Part shown: in pieces, positions 1 through 6,121 of the stretch | How the letters are laid out: every line of letters begins with the position of its first letter | How positions within the stretch are numbered: position 1 is the first letter of the stretch | DNA from: JBQCHF01 sp051953655 | GTDB lineage: Bacteria; Actinomycetota; Actinomycetes; Motilibacterales; Motilibacteraceae | DNA length: 22,116 bases | Direction: 5' to 3' | Assembly: GCA_051953655.1 (NCBI GenBank) | Contig: JBQCIO010000090.1 | Location: 1-22,116, forward strand | Notes under the pieces: model-generated | What the model saw: the letters and a program-made list of their open reading frames with translations, nothing else | What the model was told of the DNA's origin: nothing | Databases searched by the model: none | Program-made: the position numbers and the translations under genes

Positions 1-6
1 CACACA

Positions 7-54
7 CCCCCCCCGCCCCCCCTTTGGGCGGACCGCCTAGCTCGCCCCCCCCCC
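7..54. repeat. Poly-C tracts (G-rich on the minus strand)
   Basis: Three long C runs lie close together: C8 at 7-14, C7 at 16-22 and C10 at 45-54. On the minus strand these are G runs dense enough to allow a G-quadruplex. The start of the window (CACACA followed by C runs) is low complexity. No gene is supported here, and a sequencing or assembly edge effect cannot be excluded. Confidence 0.8.
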
Positions 55-68
55 TGCGGTCGGCCGCT

Positions 69-132
69 GCCTCGTTCTGTCCGCGGCCTCCGTCTGTCCG
101 CTGCCTCGTTCTGTCCGCGCCTCGTGCTGTCC
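69..132. repeat. 17-bp tandem repeat, about four copies
   Basis: The unit GCCTCGTTCTGTCCGCG occurs identically at 69-85 and 103-119. A diverged copy lies between them at 86-102 (GCCTCCGTCTGTCCGCT), and a partial fourth copy at 119-132 is shifted by one base. All copies share a CTGTCC core. The array is non-coding as far as can be seen and lies about 160 bp upstream of the chemoreceptor-like gene. It may be a protein-binding array or a slippage product. Confidence 0.85.
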
Positions 133-292
133 AGGGCGCACCCGCACGTCGGCGTCGGGCGGCCGGCTCCTGGTACCGCCGACCTGTCGGCGAACGGGTG
201 GCGGCAGCCGCTCCAGGACGCCCGCCGGCGAGTCCCTCCTCAAGTGACCTTGGTCCCTGCCGAGATAGGTGCCCGACGGAAGGAGCACGGGG

Positions 293-1498
293 ATGAGCGC
301 GGCGACCTGGCTGCAGGGCACCGACACGCGGGGCGGCAGTGCGGGGGGAGACCTGCAGGGCGCGGACCGGGCCAGGGCGGAGGCCGTGGCCCAGGCGGAG
401 GAGCTGTCTGCCGCCACCCGCGCGGTGGCCGAGGCGACCGGCGCCGTCGCCACCGGCGTGGACCAGATGCAGGCCGCGCTGGAGAAGGCTGCCCGGGACA
501 CCGGACGTGCGGCCGAGGTGACCGAGCAGGCCGTCGCCGAGGCCGAGGAGACCGGCCGCCAGGTGCGGGCGCTGCGCGAGGCCAGCGAGCGGATCGACGA
601 GGTGGTCCAGCTCATCGCCTCGATCACCCAGCAGAGCCGCATGCTGGCCCTCAACGCCACCATCGAGGCTGCGCGCGCCGGCCAGGCCGGCCGCGGGTTC
701 TCCGTGGTGGCGCAGGAGATGAAGCAGCTGGCCGGGCGCACCGCCCAGGCTGCCGACCGGGTGGCCGAGCAGATCGCCACCCTGCAGCACGAGGCCGCGG
801 CGGCCGCGACGGCGCTCGACGGCATCGCGCGGACCATGGGCGGCATCTCCCAGGCCCAGGCCGAGGTCGTGGAGACCATCGAGGAGCAGCGCGCACAGGC
901 CATCGACGTCTCGGTGCGCTGCCACGAGGCGAGCGAGGGAGCGGCGGCCATCTCCTCGTCGGTCGCCCGGCTGGTGGAGGCGCAGCGGGTCGAGTACGTC
1001 ACCCGCGCCCTGACCACCGCGCTGGACTACGTCGAGGCCCGTGGCGGCGCCCAGCCCGGCGGCCCGGTGCGCGACTGGGTGGTGAAGGACCAGGAGACGA
1101 CGTCCATCCGCTCCCTGCGGGTGGAGCAGCTGCTGGTGGCCGGCGAGGACCTCGGCCAGAACGACAACCCCGCGCTGCGCAGCGCGGTGGTCGACGACGT
1201 GGTCGACCTCATCGGCGGCACCTGCACGATCTTCCAGTGCCTCGACGACGGCAGCCTGATGCGGCTGGCCACGAACATCGTCAACGAGCAGGGCCGGCGC
1301 AACGTGGGCTCCTACATCCCCGCCGTGCGGGCCGACGGCTCGCTGCACCCCATCGTCAGCGAGGTGCTCGAGGGGCGGACCTACATCGGGCGCGCCACCG
1401 TGGTGGGGCGCGAGTACTCCACCGCCTACGCCCCCTTGCGGGACCACACCGGCGAGGTCGTCGGCTGCCTCTACGTCGGGCTCCCGGTGGAGGCGTGA
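293..1498 (+). CDS. Soluble methyl-accepting chemotaxis-like protein with C-terminal Cache domain
   Basis: This 401-residue protein resembles a chemoreceptor signalling domain fused to a Cache (Cache3/Cache2-like) sensor. Residues about 20-210 form a long Ala/Glu-rich coiled coil. The MCP hairpin-tip signature lies around residues 105-145 (MLALNATIEAARAG, then GRGFSVVAQEMKQLA). Residues about 225-401 carry Cache-like motifs (GGTCTIFQ, then GRATVVGREYSTAYAPL and GCLYVGLP). No transmembrane segment or signal peptide is visible, so the protein should be cytoplasmic; most chemoreceptors instead have an N-terminal extracellular sensor. ATG 293 is chosen because GGAAGGAG (278-285) sits 7 nt upstream; an in-frame GTG at 269 lacks such a site. 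No other che genes are in the window. Family calls are confident; the ligand and partner kinase are unknown. Confidence 0.9.
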   Translation: MSAATWLQGTDTRGGSAGGDLQGADRARAEAVAQAEELSAATRAVAEATGAVATGVDQMQAALEKAARDTGRAAEVTEQAVAEAEETGRQVRALREASERIDEVVQLIASITQQSRMLALNATIEAARAGQAGRGFSVVAQEMKQLAGRTAQAADRVAEQIATLQHEAAAAATALDGIARTMGGISQAQAEVVETIEEQRAQAIDVSVRCHEASEGAAAISSSVARLVEAQRVEYVTRALTTALDYVEARGGAQPGGPVRDWVVKDQETTSIRSLRVEQLLVAGEDLGQNDNPALRSAVVDDVVDLIGGTCTIFQCLDDGSLMRLATNIVNEQGRRNVGSYIPAVRADGSLHPIVSEVLEGRTYIGRATVVGREYSTAYAPLRDHTGEVVGCLYVGLPVEA

Positions 1499-1543
1499 CC
1501 GGTCCGAGCTGACCCTCCCCTCCCCTGCAGGCGGGGCACGCGG

Positions 1544-1549
1544 TAGAAC
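1544..1549 (+). promoter_or_regulatory. Candidate -10 box (TAGAAC) of a leaderless start
   Basis: TAGAAC lies 6 nt before ATG 1556 and no Shine-Dalgarno sequence is visible. The last base departs from the TAnnnT pattern, so this is the weakest of the set. Confidence 0.35.
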
Positions 1550-1555
1550 CGTGCG

Positions 1556-2803
1556 ATGAGCGTGCCGACCCGAGGGCCCCGCCCGAGCCGCCGCCTGCCG
1601 CGCTGGTCCGAGCTGCAGCCGCTGCTGCGCCCGCGCCCTCCGCAGCTGGACCCCACCGCCCGCCGGCTGTCCACCGCGGCCTCGATCGCGGACCTGCGCC
1701 TGCTGGCCCGACGCCGGGCGCCGCGGGCGGTCTTCGACTACACCGACGGCGCGGCGGGCGACGAGCTGAGCCTGCGCCGCTCGCGGGAGCTGTTCGCGCG
1801 GGTCGAGTTCGTGCCGAGCGTGCTGCGCGACGTCTCCGTCGTCGACACCTCCACCACGCTGCTGGGCAAGCCGTCCGCGCTGCCCGTGGTCTTCGCGCCC
1901 ACCGGCTTCACCCGGATGATGCACACCGAGGGCGAGCCGGCCGTCGGGCGGGTCGCGGCGCGCGCCGGGATCCCCTACGCCCTGTCCACCATGGGCACGA
2001 CCTCCATCGAGGCGCTGGCGTCCGCCGCTCCTACGGCACGTAGGTGGTTCCAGCTCTACCTGTGGCGGGACCGCCAGGCCAGCAAGGACTTCGTGGCCCG
2101 CGCTCAGGCGGCGGGCTACGAGGCGCTGGTGCTCACCGTGGACACCCCGGTGCCCGGCCCGCGGCTGCGCGACGTCCGCAACGGGCTGACGCTGCCGCCC
2201 GCCCCCACCGTGCGCACCGTCCTGGACGGCGCCCTGCACCCGGCCTGGTGGTTCGACCTGTTCACCACCGAGCCGCTGGAGTTCGCCAGCCTCAACCGCT
2301 TCGAGGGAACGGTGGCCGAGCTCGCCGCCAAGATGTTCGACCCGGCCGCGACCATCGCCGACGTCGCCTGGCTGCGCGAGGCCTGGCACGGCCCGCTGGT
2401 GGTGAAGGGTGTGCAGTCGGCGCAGGATGCCCGCGCGGTGGTCGACGTCGGCGCCGACGCCGTGGTCGTCTCCAACCACGGCGGCCGCCAGCTCGACCGC
2501 GCCCCCACCCCGCTGGAGCAGCTGCCCGCCGTCCTCGACGCGGTCGGCGACCGCGCCGAGGTCTACGTCGACGGCGGGGTGATGTCCGGCGGCGACGTCG
2601 TGGCCGCGGTGGCCCTCGGTGCCCGCGCCTGCCTGGTCGGCCGGGCCTACCTCTACGGCCTGATGGCCGGCGGCGAGCGGGGCGTGCAGAAGGCCGCCGA
2701 CATCCTCGCCCGCGAGGTGGCCGGCACCATGGCGCTGCTCGGGGCGACGTCGGTGCACGAGCTGCACCCCCACCTGGTGCGCATCCGCGGTGGTGCCCTC
2801 TAA
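1556..2803 (+). CDS. FMN-dependent alpha-hydroxy-acid dehydrogenase (LldD/glycolate oxidase family)
   Basis: This 415-residue flavoenzyme belongs to the family that oxidises L-2-hydroxy acids such as lactate, glycolate or mandelate to 2-oxo acids using FMN. The N-terminal family block FDYTDGAAGDE (about residues 60-70) and PTGFTRMMHTEGE (about 122-134) match the barrel entry. The active-site block VVVSNHGGRQLDRAPTPLEQLP is present, with the catalytic His at about 308 followed by GGRQLD. The phosphate-binding VDGGVMSGGDVV and GRAYLYGL blocks follow. Length is slightly above the usual 350-400, with about 40 extra basic N-terminal residues. It starts 57 nt after the chemoreceptor-like gene with a weak -10 box and ends 9 nt before the acetamidase, so the two are probably cotranscribed. 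The substrate cannot be told from sequence. Confidence 0.93.
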   Translation: MSVPTRGPRPSRRLPRWSELQPLLRPRPPQLDPTARRLSTAASIADLRLLARRRAPRAVFDYTDGAAGDELSLRRSRELFARVEFVPSVLRDVSVVDTSTTLLGKPSALPVVFAPTGFTRMMHTEGEPAVGRVAARAGIPYALSTMGTTSIEALASAAPTARRWFQLYLWRDRQASKDFVARAQAAGYEALVLTVDTPVPGPRLRDVRNGLTLPPAPTVRTVLDGALHPAWWFDLFTTEPLEFASLNRFEGTVAELAAKMFDPAATIADVAWLREAWHGPLVVKGVQSAQDARAVVDVGADAVVVSNHGGRQLDRAPTPLEQLPAVLDAVGDRAEVYVDGGVMSGGDVVAAVALGARACLVGRAYLYGLMAGGERGVQKAADILAREVAGTMALLGATSVHELHPHLVRIRGGAL

Positions 2804-2806
2804 GGT
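2801..2806 (+). promoter_or_regulatory. Candidate -10 box (TAAGGT) overlapping a stop codon
   Basis: TAAGGT begins with the TAA stop of the dehydrogenase gene and lies 6 nt before ATG 2813. It fits the TAnnnT pattern of leaderless starts. The AAGG inside it could instead act as a weak ribosome binding site in a polycistronic message. Confidence 0.45.
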
Positions 2807-2812
2807 CCGCGC

Positions 2813-3820
2813 ATGGACGTCGTCGAGGTCACCCCCACCCGCGAGCAGTACGCCTACACGTTCGGTGGCGTGAAGCCGCTCATGTCCGTCAAGCCTGGAA
2901 CCGTCCTGCGCGTGTGGAGCGAGGACGCCTTCAACGGCGCCCTGCGCAGCGTGGACGACCTGTCCGGGGAGAAGGTCGACCTGCGGTTCGTGAACCCGCA
3001 GACCGGACCCTTCTACGTCGAGGGCGCTGAGCCGGGCGACACGCTCGCGCTGCACTTCGTGGCGCTCGAGCCCGCTCGCGACTGGGGCGCCTCCGCGGCC
3101 ATCCCGTTCTTCGGGGGCATGACCAGCACCGACCGGGTCGCCTTCCTGCAGGAGCCGCTGCCGGACACCACCTGGATCTACGAGCTGGACCGCGCCCGCA
3201 ACACCGTCACGTTCGCCGCCCGGCACTCGGACCTTCGGCTGGACCTGCCGGTCGAGTGCATGCTCGGCACCGTGGGCGTCGCCCCGGCCGCGAACGAGGT
3301 GCGCACCTCGCTGGTGCCGGACCGGTTCGGCGGCAACATGGACAGCCCGCAGGTTCGGGCCGGCTCCACCGTCTACCTCGGCGTGAACGTCGAGGGCGCG
3401 ATGTTCTCCATCGGCGACGGCCACTACCGCCAGGGCGAGGGCGAGGCGTGCGGCACCGCGGTCGAGGGCGCGATGACGACCACGTTCATCGTCGAGCTCA
3501 TCAAGGGCGGGGCGCCGGGCTGGCCGCGGATCGAGGACGACACCCACCTCATGGTGGTCGGGTCGAGCCGGCCGATGGAGGACTCCTGGCGGATCGCCAA
3601 CAAGGACCTCGTGGACTGGGTGGCGCAGCTGCACGGGCTGCACGTGATGGACGCCTACCAGCTGCTCTCGCAGGTGACCGAGGTGCCGGTGGCGAACGTG
3701 GTGGACGCCAACTACAGCGTGGTGGTGAAGGCGGCCAAGAGCCTGCTCCCGGCCGGCGCCGCGTTCGACGGCCTGCACGACGACCTGCGCGCCCGGGCCC
3801 GCTCGCTCGGCTCCCTGTAA
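2813..3820 (+). CDS. Acetamidase/formamidase family amidohydrolase
   Basis: This 335-residue protein matches the FmdA_AmdA family, which hydrolyses short amides to the acid and ammonia. Family motifs are visible: TGPFYVEGAEPGDTL (about residues 64-78), RFGGNMDSPQ near the middle, and GDGHYRQGEGEACGTAVEGA starting at residue 201, which corresponds to the conserved GD-x-H-x-x-QG-x-GE block. The length is typical and no signal peptide is visible, so it is probably cytoplasmic. It follows the hydroxy-acid dehydrogenase by 9 nt and precedes an SDR gene by 46 nt. The context suggests catabolism of an amide or hydroxy-amide, but the natural substrate is unknown. The start is fixed by ATG 2813, with no better in-frame start downstream before the conserved N-terminus. 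Confidence 0.93.
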   Translation: MDVVEVTPTREQYAYTFGGVKPLMSVKPGTVLRVWSEDAFNGALRSVDDLSGEKVDLRFVNPQTGPFYVEGAEPGDTLALHFVALEPARDWGASAAIPFFGGMTSTDRVAFLQEPLPDTTWIYELDRARNTVTFAARHSDLRLDLPVECMLGTVGVAPAANEVRTSLVPDRFGGNMDSPQVRAGSTVYLGVNVEGAMFSIGDGHYRQGEGEACGTAVEGAMTTTFIVELIKGGAPGWPRIEDDTHLMVVGSSRPMEDSWRIANKDLVDWVAQLHGLHVMDAYQLLSQVTEVPVANVVDANYSVVVKAAKSLLPAGAAFDGLHDDLRARARSLGSL

Positions 3821-3866
3821 CGAAAGAACCCTGCTCCTTCCCCACCCTCTCCCTGAAGGGCCCGGC

Positions 3867-4625
3867 ATGGACCTCCAGCTCACCGGCAAGCGCGTCCTGG
3901 TCACCGGCGGCACCCGCGGCATCGGCCGCGCGATCGTCGAGGGCTTCCTCGACGAGGGCGCGGTGGTCGGGTTCTGCGCCCGCAAGCCCGAGGAGGTGGC
4001 CGCCACCGAGCAGGCCCTCGCCGGCCGCGGCACGGTGAAGGGCTCCGTCGTCGACGTCGGCGACGGCCCGGCGCTCACCTCCTGGGTGGAGGAGTCGGCG
4101 CAGGCCTTCGGTGGCCTCGACGTCGTGGTGGCCAACGTGAGCGCGCTCGCCATCCCGGACACCGAGGAGAACTGGGAGACCAGCCTGCGGGTCGACGTGA
4201 TGCACACGGTGCGCCTGGCCACCGCGGCCATCCCACACCTCGAGCGCAGCGACTCGCCCTGCATCCTCGGCATCTCCAGCGTCTCCGGCCGCGAGTCCGA
4301 CTTCGCGTCGGGCCCCTACGGCACCGCGAAGACGGCGATCGTCGGCTACCTGCACGGCCTGGCGTTCCAGCTGGCCGACAAGGGGATCCGCGCCAACACC
4401 GTCTCCCCGGGCAACACCTACTTCGAGGGCGGGGTCTGGCAGAACATCGAGCAGGGCAACCCCGAGCTCTACGAGATGGCCGTCGGCCTCAACCCGACCG
4501 GGCACATGGGAACCCCGGACGAGGTGGCCGCCGCCGTGGTGTTCCTGGGCAGCCCTCGCGCAGCCCGGATCAGCGGCACCAACCTCGTCGTCGACGGCGC
4601 GCTCACCCGGGGGATCCAGCTGTAG
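3867..4625 (+). CDS. Short-chain dehydrogenase/reductase (SDR family)
   Basis: This 252-residue classical SDR has the Rossmann dinucleotide motif TGGTRGIG at residues 13-20. The catalytic Ser138 lies in GISSVSG, with Tyr151 and Lys155 in YGTAK. The usual NNAG motif reads VANVSA. The C-terminal block ISGTNLVVDGALTRGIQL is typical of FabG-like reductases. It interconverts an alcohol and a carbonyl with NAD(P)H; the substrate is unknown. GAAGGG (3855-3860) lies 6 nt before the ATG, so this gene probably uses a Shine-Dalgarno site and belongs to the operon started by the dehydrogenase. A role in lipid synthesis rather than catabolism is possible. Confidence 0.92.
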   Translation: MDLQLTGKRVLVTGGTRGIGRAIVEGFLDEGAVVGFCARKPEEVAATEQALAGRGTVKGSVVDVGDGPALTSWVEESAQAFGGLDVVVANVSALAIPDTEENWETSLRVDVMHTVRLATAAIPHLERSDSPCILGISSVSGRESDFASGPYGTAKTAIVGYLHGLAFQLADKGIRANTVSPGNTYFEGGVWQNIEQGNPELYEMAVGLNPTGHMGTPDEVAAAVVFLGSPRAARISGTNLVVDGALTRGIQL

Positions 4626-4658
4626 CGACTGCCTTTATCGCTGCTCCACGTCAGGTGG
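4624..4658 (+). terminator. Two weak hairpins after the SDR gene
   Basis: AGCGA (4624-4628) pairs with TCGCT (4638-4642), and CCAC (4646-4649) pairs with GTGG (4655-4658), directly after the SDR stop codon. The stems are only 5 and 4 bp with no U tract. The remaining intergenic sequence to 4758 shows nothing further except the -10 candidate at 4744. Confidence 0.25.
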
Positions 4659-4743
4659 TTGACCCGATGGACCGGACCGACGAGCCGGGAGGGCGACGTC
4701 CATATCCACGGGCCCATTCGCAGCAAGGGTCGGTGGGCCGATC

Positions 4744-4749
4744 TAAGTT
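4744..4749 (+). promoter_or_regulatory. Candidate -10 box (TAAGTT)
   Basis: TAAGTT lies 9 nt upstream of ATG 4759 and no Shine-Dalgarno sequence is present. No convincing -35 element is seen at 17-18 nt spacing. Confidence 0.5.
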
Positions 4750-4758
4750 CGAGACGCG

Positions 4759-5109
4759 ATGACAGACAGTGAAACGTGGACGGCGCTTCAGGCTCCGCGG
4801 AGCATGGCGCCGCCCGGATACCTTCCGTCCTCAGTTACTCGCGATGATGCCGTCGAGGTCGGGCAGCTGTATTACTCGGCGTACGATCCCGGTGTCGCCT
4901 GCTCCTCGCTCGAGGAGGCCATCGAGGATACGACCGCCAGTTTCGACGGTGGCTACGGCGAGTTCTCATGGTCGGCCTCACGGATCGCGCGTGCGGGCGG
5001 GACGATCGTCGGTGCAGTCCTCGTCGTAGAAAGGGCGGCGTGGCCGGGGAGTCGGGACAACGTGCCGGCGCAACGGCTCTACACGGCGCTGGGCTTCGCT
5101 CCGGAGTGA
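4759..5109 (+). pseudogene. GNAT acetyltransferase remnant with internal deletion
   Basis: The frame encodes 116 residues. The N-terminal part (residues about 25-95) resembles the start of a GNAT fold, ending in a beta strand (GGTIVGAVLVVERAAWPG). It then jumps directly to a typical GNAT C-terminus (NVPAQRLYTALGF, like the N-x-PA-x-x-LY-x-x-LGF motif). The central motif A that binds acetyl-CoA (R/Q-x-x-G-x-G/A), normally within about 50 residues between these parts, is absent. The simplest reading is an in-frame internal deletion that leaves an inactive protein, although a short expressed protein with another role is possible. Composition is lower in GC than the flanking operons. A TAAGTT box precedes the start, so it may still be transcribed. 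It lies 69 nt upstream of the phosphotransferase gene. Confidence 0.6.
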
Positions 5110-5166
5110 TCGATCTGCCCGAGCCGTGCAGTAACGGCGCTGGCTGAGGGAATCGCAGCTGCTTGT

Positions 5167-5172
5167 TAGCAT
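5167..5172 (+). promoter_or_regulatory. Candidate -10 box (TAGCAT)
   Basis: TAGCAT lies 6 nt before ATG 5179. There is no ribosome binding site, which suggests a leaderless mRNA starting at or near the ATG. Confidence 0.55.
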
Positions 5173-5178
5173 CGCTGC

Positions 5179-5967
5179 ATGAACGCGGTCTCACCCGACG
5201 GTCCCGAGGAGTCAGTACTAGACGGAGGAAACGCCGGCGGTGCGGTGCGGGTGGGCGACACGATCCGCAAGCCCACGGGTGCCTGGTCCGCAGCCATCGA
5301 CCAGCTGTTGGGGCATCTTGCGAACGTTGGGTTCACTCGAGCGCCACGCCCGCTGGGTCGGGACCAGACGGGCAGGCAGATCTTGTCCATGCTGCCCGGC
5401 GAGACCGTGGGCAGCAGGAAACCCTGGCCGCGCTGGGTATACGACGACACGACATTGGACCAGGTCGGCATGTGGTTGCGGGACTACCACCAAGCGGTCA
5501 GGGACTTCTCACCGGACCCGTCGTCGTCCTGGCGTGGCGGCTCATCGTGGTCGCCGGGCCTGATCATTGGCCACAACGACGCTGCCCCGTACAACGCGGC
5601 GTGGCAGGACGGACGTCTGCAAGGGTTCTTCGATTGGGACTTCGCCGGACCCGTCACGCCAGGCTTCGATCTCGCATTCTGCTGCATGTCTTGGGTGCCA
5701 CTCCACGCCCGCCAGGTGGCGGAAGTCGAAGGGTTCCGAGACTTCACCAGGCGTCCGCAACGTCTACGAAGACTTCTCGCTGCGTACGGGTGGGACGGTG
5801 ACATCGAGGAGTTGCGGCGGCTCATGATGGACGTCGTTGTTCACCACATCCGCGACGTCGAGGCCCTCGCAGCCCACGGAGATCCAGCCTTCCAGCGAAT
5901 GGTCGAGAATGGCGTGTTGGACTCGCTCCAGTTGGCACTTTCGGAAGTTGAGTCGGTGGAGTTGTAG
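5179..5967 (+). CDS. Aminoglycoside phosphotransferase (APH)-like kinase
   Basis: This 262-residue protein belongs to the APH/choline kinase-like superfamily. The catalytic loop GHNDAAPYN (His132, Asp134, Asn139) matches H-x-D-x-x-x-x-N, and the metal-binding block FFDWDFAGP places Asp at 152. The N-lobe is short, with a possible ATP-binding Lys in TIRKPTGAW. It transfers phosphate from ATP to a small-molecule hydroxyl; many such actinobacterial proteins have no known substrate, so resistance should not be assumed. Sampled 60-base rows here are 57-65% GC, clearly below the neighbouring genes, and rare codons ending in A or T are frequent. This suggests acquisition or a fast-evolving accessory gene. 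It is preceded by a probable leaderless promoter and is separated by 154 nt from the endonuclease gene. Confidence 0.85.
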   Translation: MNAVSPDGPEESVLDGGNAGGAVRVGDTIRKPTGAWSAAIDQLLGHLANVGFTRAPRPLGRDQTGRQILSMLPGETVGSRKPWPRWVYDDTTLDQVGMWLRDYHQAVRDFSPDPSSSWRGGSSWSPGLIIGHNDAAPYNAAWQDGRLQGFFDWDFAGPVTPGFDLAFCCMSWVPLHARQVAEVEGFRDFTRRPQRLRRLLAAYGWDGDIEELRRLMMDVVVHHIRDVEALAAHGDPAFQRMVENGVLDSLQLALSEVESVEL

Positions 5968-5982
5968 TCCCTGAGACGAGTA

Positions 5983-6020
5983 GCACCCGTTGCAGTTGCC
6001 ACGAGGTCAACCCAGGGTGC
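5983..6020 (+). terminator. Bulged hairpin after the phosphotransferase gene
   Basis: GCACCC (5983-5988) plus GTTG (5989-5992) can pair with CAAC (6008-6011) and GGGTGC (6015-6020), with a CCA bulge, 15 nt after the stop codon. There is no U tract, so termination is only plausible. Confidence 0.35.
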
Positions 6021-6041
6021 GCGTCGTCGATCCGAGCATTG

Positions 6042-6068
6042 TGACCCGACCGTGATGCAGCTGGGTCA
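6042..6068. repeat. Inverted repeat TGACCC / GGGTCA
   Basis: TGACCC (6042-6047) and GGGTCA (6063-6068) are perfect 6-bp inverted arms separated by 15 nt. They lie 42-68 nt upstream of the -10 candidate of the endonuclease gene, so an operator is possible. Confidence 0.4.
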
Positions 6069-6109
6069 GATCTGATTGCGTGGCGGGAAGAACTGTCGGA
6101 CCCGGCGTC

Positions 6110-6115
6110 TAGGTT
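6110..6115 (+). promoter_or_regulatory. Candidate -10 box (TAGGTT)
   Basis: TAGGTT lies 6 nt before GTG 6122, with no Shine-Dalgarno sequence. It supports the GTG start for the endonuclease gene. Confidence 0.55.
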
Positions 6116-6121
6116 CGAGGT

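Noticed and set aside
69..132. Reading the 17-bp array as a replication iteron or CRISPR
   Set aside because: There are too few copies, no AT-rich unwinding region, no rep gene and no spacers.
24..296. Small plus-strand frame before the chemoreceptor-like gene
   Set aside because: It runs through poly-C tracts and a non-triplet tandem repeat, and its composition is Pro/Arg/Ala noise. It has no start signal and overlaps the ribosome binding site of the real gene.
37..1017. Minus-strand frame of 326 codons opposite the chemoreceptor-like gene
   Set aside because: It is a Ser/Ala-rich shadow of the MCP coiled-coil codons with no recognisable domain.
5179..5967. Calling the APH-like gene an antibiotic-resistance determinant
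   Set aside because: Only superfamily motifs are visible; many such kinases act on other small molecules, and nothing in the context shows drug specificity.
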